Below, piece after piece: positions 5,021-5,826 of a DNA stretch of 5,826 nucleotides (positions within the stretch are counted from its first letter, which is position 1; the number at the start of each line of letters is the position of its first letter). Where the stretch lies: the NCBI GenBank assembly GCA_903932805.1, contig CAIZHO010000491.1, positions 1 through 5,826 of the forward strand, read 5' to 3'. The DNA is from an uncultured Roseiflexaceae bacterium (GTDB lineage Bacteria; Chloroflexota; Chloroflexia; Chloroflexales; Roseiflexaceae). A program made the translations under genes and the position numbers. The notes under the pieces were generated by a model. It saw nothing but the letters and a program-made list of their open reading frames with translations, searched no databases and had not been told where the DNA came from.

Positions 5021-5826
5021 ATGGCCACTACCACGATTGCTCGTAACCGGCGGAACCGTGACCGATTGGGTAGCCCAATCACGATGAGCTTCATGTACGT
5101 CTTTTTGGCGTTGTTTGCACTCGTCTCGGCGTTCCCGTTTTATTACATGTTGGTCACATCGACATACCGCACCAAAGACATTCTGGTTATCCCACCGCCC
5201 ATCTGGTTCGGTAGTTCATGGATGGAGAATTACACACAACTTCTCGACAAAGGGAGTCTGCCGTACTTTTGGACCGCAGTGATGAACAGCCTGTCGATTG
5301 CATCGCTACACACGCTCGCAGTGCTATTCTTCTGCTCATTGGCAGGCTATGGGTTCGCCAAGTTCCGCTTCCCTGGGCGTGATGCGATGTTTGCCTTCTT
5401 GATTGCCACCCTGATGGTGCCAGGCGCACTTGGGTTGATTCCATCATTTATCGTGATGCGCTATCTCGGCTGGATCGAGACATGGTATCCGTTGATCATC
5501 CCCGGTATGGCAAACGCTTTCGGCATCTTTTGGATGCGACAGTACATCGAGAGCGCCATTCCCAACGACATGATGGACGCTGCGCGTATTGACGGTGCAA
5601 ACGAATTTCGTATCTACTGGGGCATCGTTTTGCCGGTTATCACCCCCGCCCTCGGTGCATTGGCAATCTTGACGTTCATGGGTAAGTGGAACGAGTTCCA
5701 GTTCCCATTGCTCATCCTCAAAGACCAGGCGACATACACCCTCCCGGTGGCACTGAGTACCCTGCGGTCGCTCCGTGGCACCGAAATTGGTGTACAAATC
5801 CTCGGATCAAGTATTGCCATTATCCC
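5021..5826 (+). CDS. Carbohydrate ABC transporter permease, MalG/UgpE-like (3' end cut off)
   Basis: The frame runs open from ATG 5021 to the window edge, 268 residues; relatives are usually about 275-300, so only a short tail is missing. GGAG (5010-5013), inside the previous gene, lies 7 bases before the start, and the genes are one base apart. A basic N-terminus is followed by a first helix (about 22-46), NSLSIASLHTLAVLFFCSLAGYGFAKFRFPGR as the family's typical region at 89-120, more helices near 122-148 and 155-172, and a coupling loop DAARIDGANEFRIY (186-199) in which Asp replaces the usual Glu of EAA, common in this subfamily. KWNEFQFPLL (222-231) is typical of MalG-type proteins. It pairs with the preceding permease to form the channel. 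No ATPase gene is seen before the edge. Confidence 0.93.
   Translation, partial: MATTTIARNRRNRDRLGSPITMSFMYVFLALFALVSAFPFYYMLVTSTYRTKDILVIPPPIWFGSSWMENYTQLLDKGSLPYFWTAVMNSLSIASLHTLAVLFFCSLAGYGFAKFRFPGRDAMFAFLIATLMVPGALGLIPSFIVMRYLGWIETWYPLIIPGMANAFGIFWMRQYIESAIPNDMMDAARIDGANEFRIYWGIVLPVITPALGALAILTFMGKWNEFQFPLLILKDQATYTLPVALSTLRSLRGTEIGVQILGSSIAII

Overview
The window looks like bacterial chromosome, and its genes fit a member of the Chloroflexota best. The reasons are that both solute-binding proteins carry twin-arginine-type lipoprotein signals, the base composition is moderate, and an abundant Tat-exported binding protein precedes two CUT1-type permeases. The phylum call is inference from protein style, not from a marker gene. 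All genes read on the + strand.

Layout. (1) Positions 1-60 are open in one frame and end in TGA, which overlaps the next ATG as ATGA; this is probably the C-terminus of an upstream gene. (2) 57-620 is a GmhA-type sedoheptulose-7-phosphate isomerase (SIS fold). (3) 611-1804 overlaps it and encodes a divergent solute-binding lipoprotein with no permease of its own in view. (4) 1805-2544 is a gene-free stretch of about 740 bases rich in dyad symmetries. It holds candidate termination signals, an isolated 19-base palindrome, a perfect-consensus sigma-70-type promoter (TTGACA, 16 bases, TATAAT at 2375-2402), and a structured leader of about 135 nt. (5) 2545-3897 is a canonical Tat-exported sugar-binding lipoprotein with a very strong Shine-Dalgarno. 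(6) A 13-bp intergenic hairpin lies at 3913-3943. (7) 3982-5019 and 5021 to the window end are two MalF- and MalG-like permeases, one base apart; the second is cut by the window edge.

How the genes work together. Genes 5-7 form a binding-protein-dependent ABC importer of the CUT1 (oligosaccharide or polyol) class: one lipoprotein receptor and a heterodimeric membrane channel. No ATPase is visible; it may lie beyond the right edge or be a shared MsmX/UgpC-type subunit elsewhere. The strong promoter and Shine-Dalgarno, codon choice typical of high expression in the receptor gene, and the hairpin after it all point to making far more receptor than permease. Upstream, the isomerase and second binding protein belong to a separate, tightly overlapping operon. 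I see no clearly new system. The points worth a second look are the isomerase/orphan-receptor coupling and the structured control region between the two transcription units.
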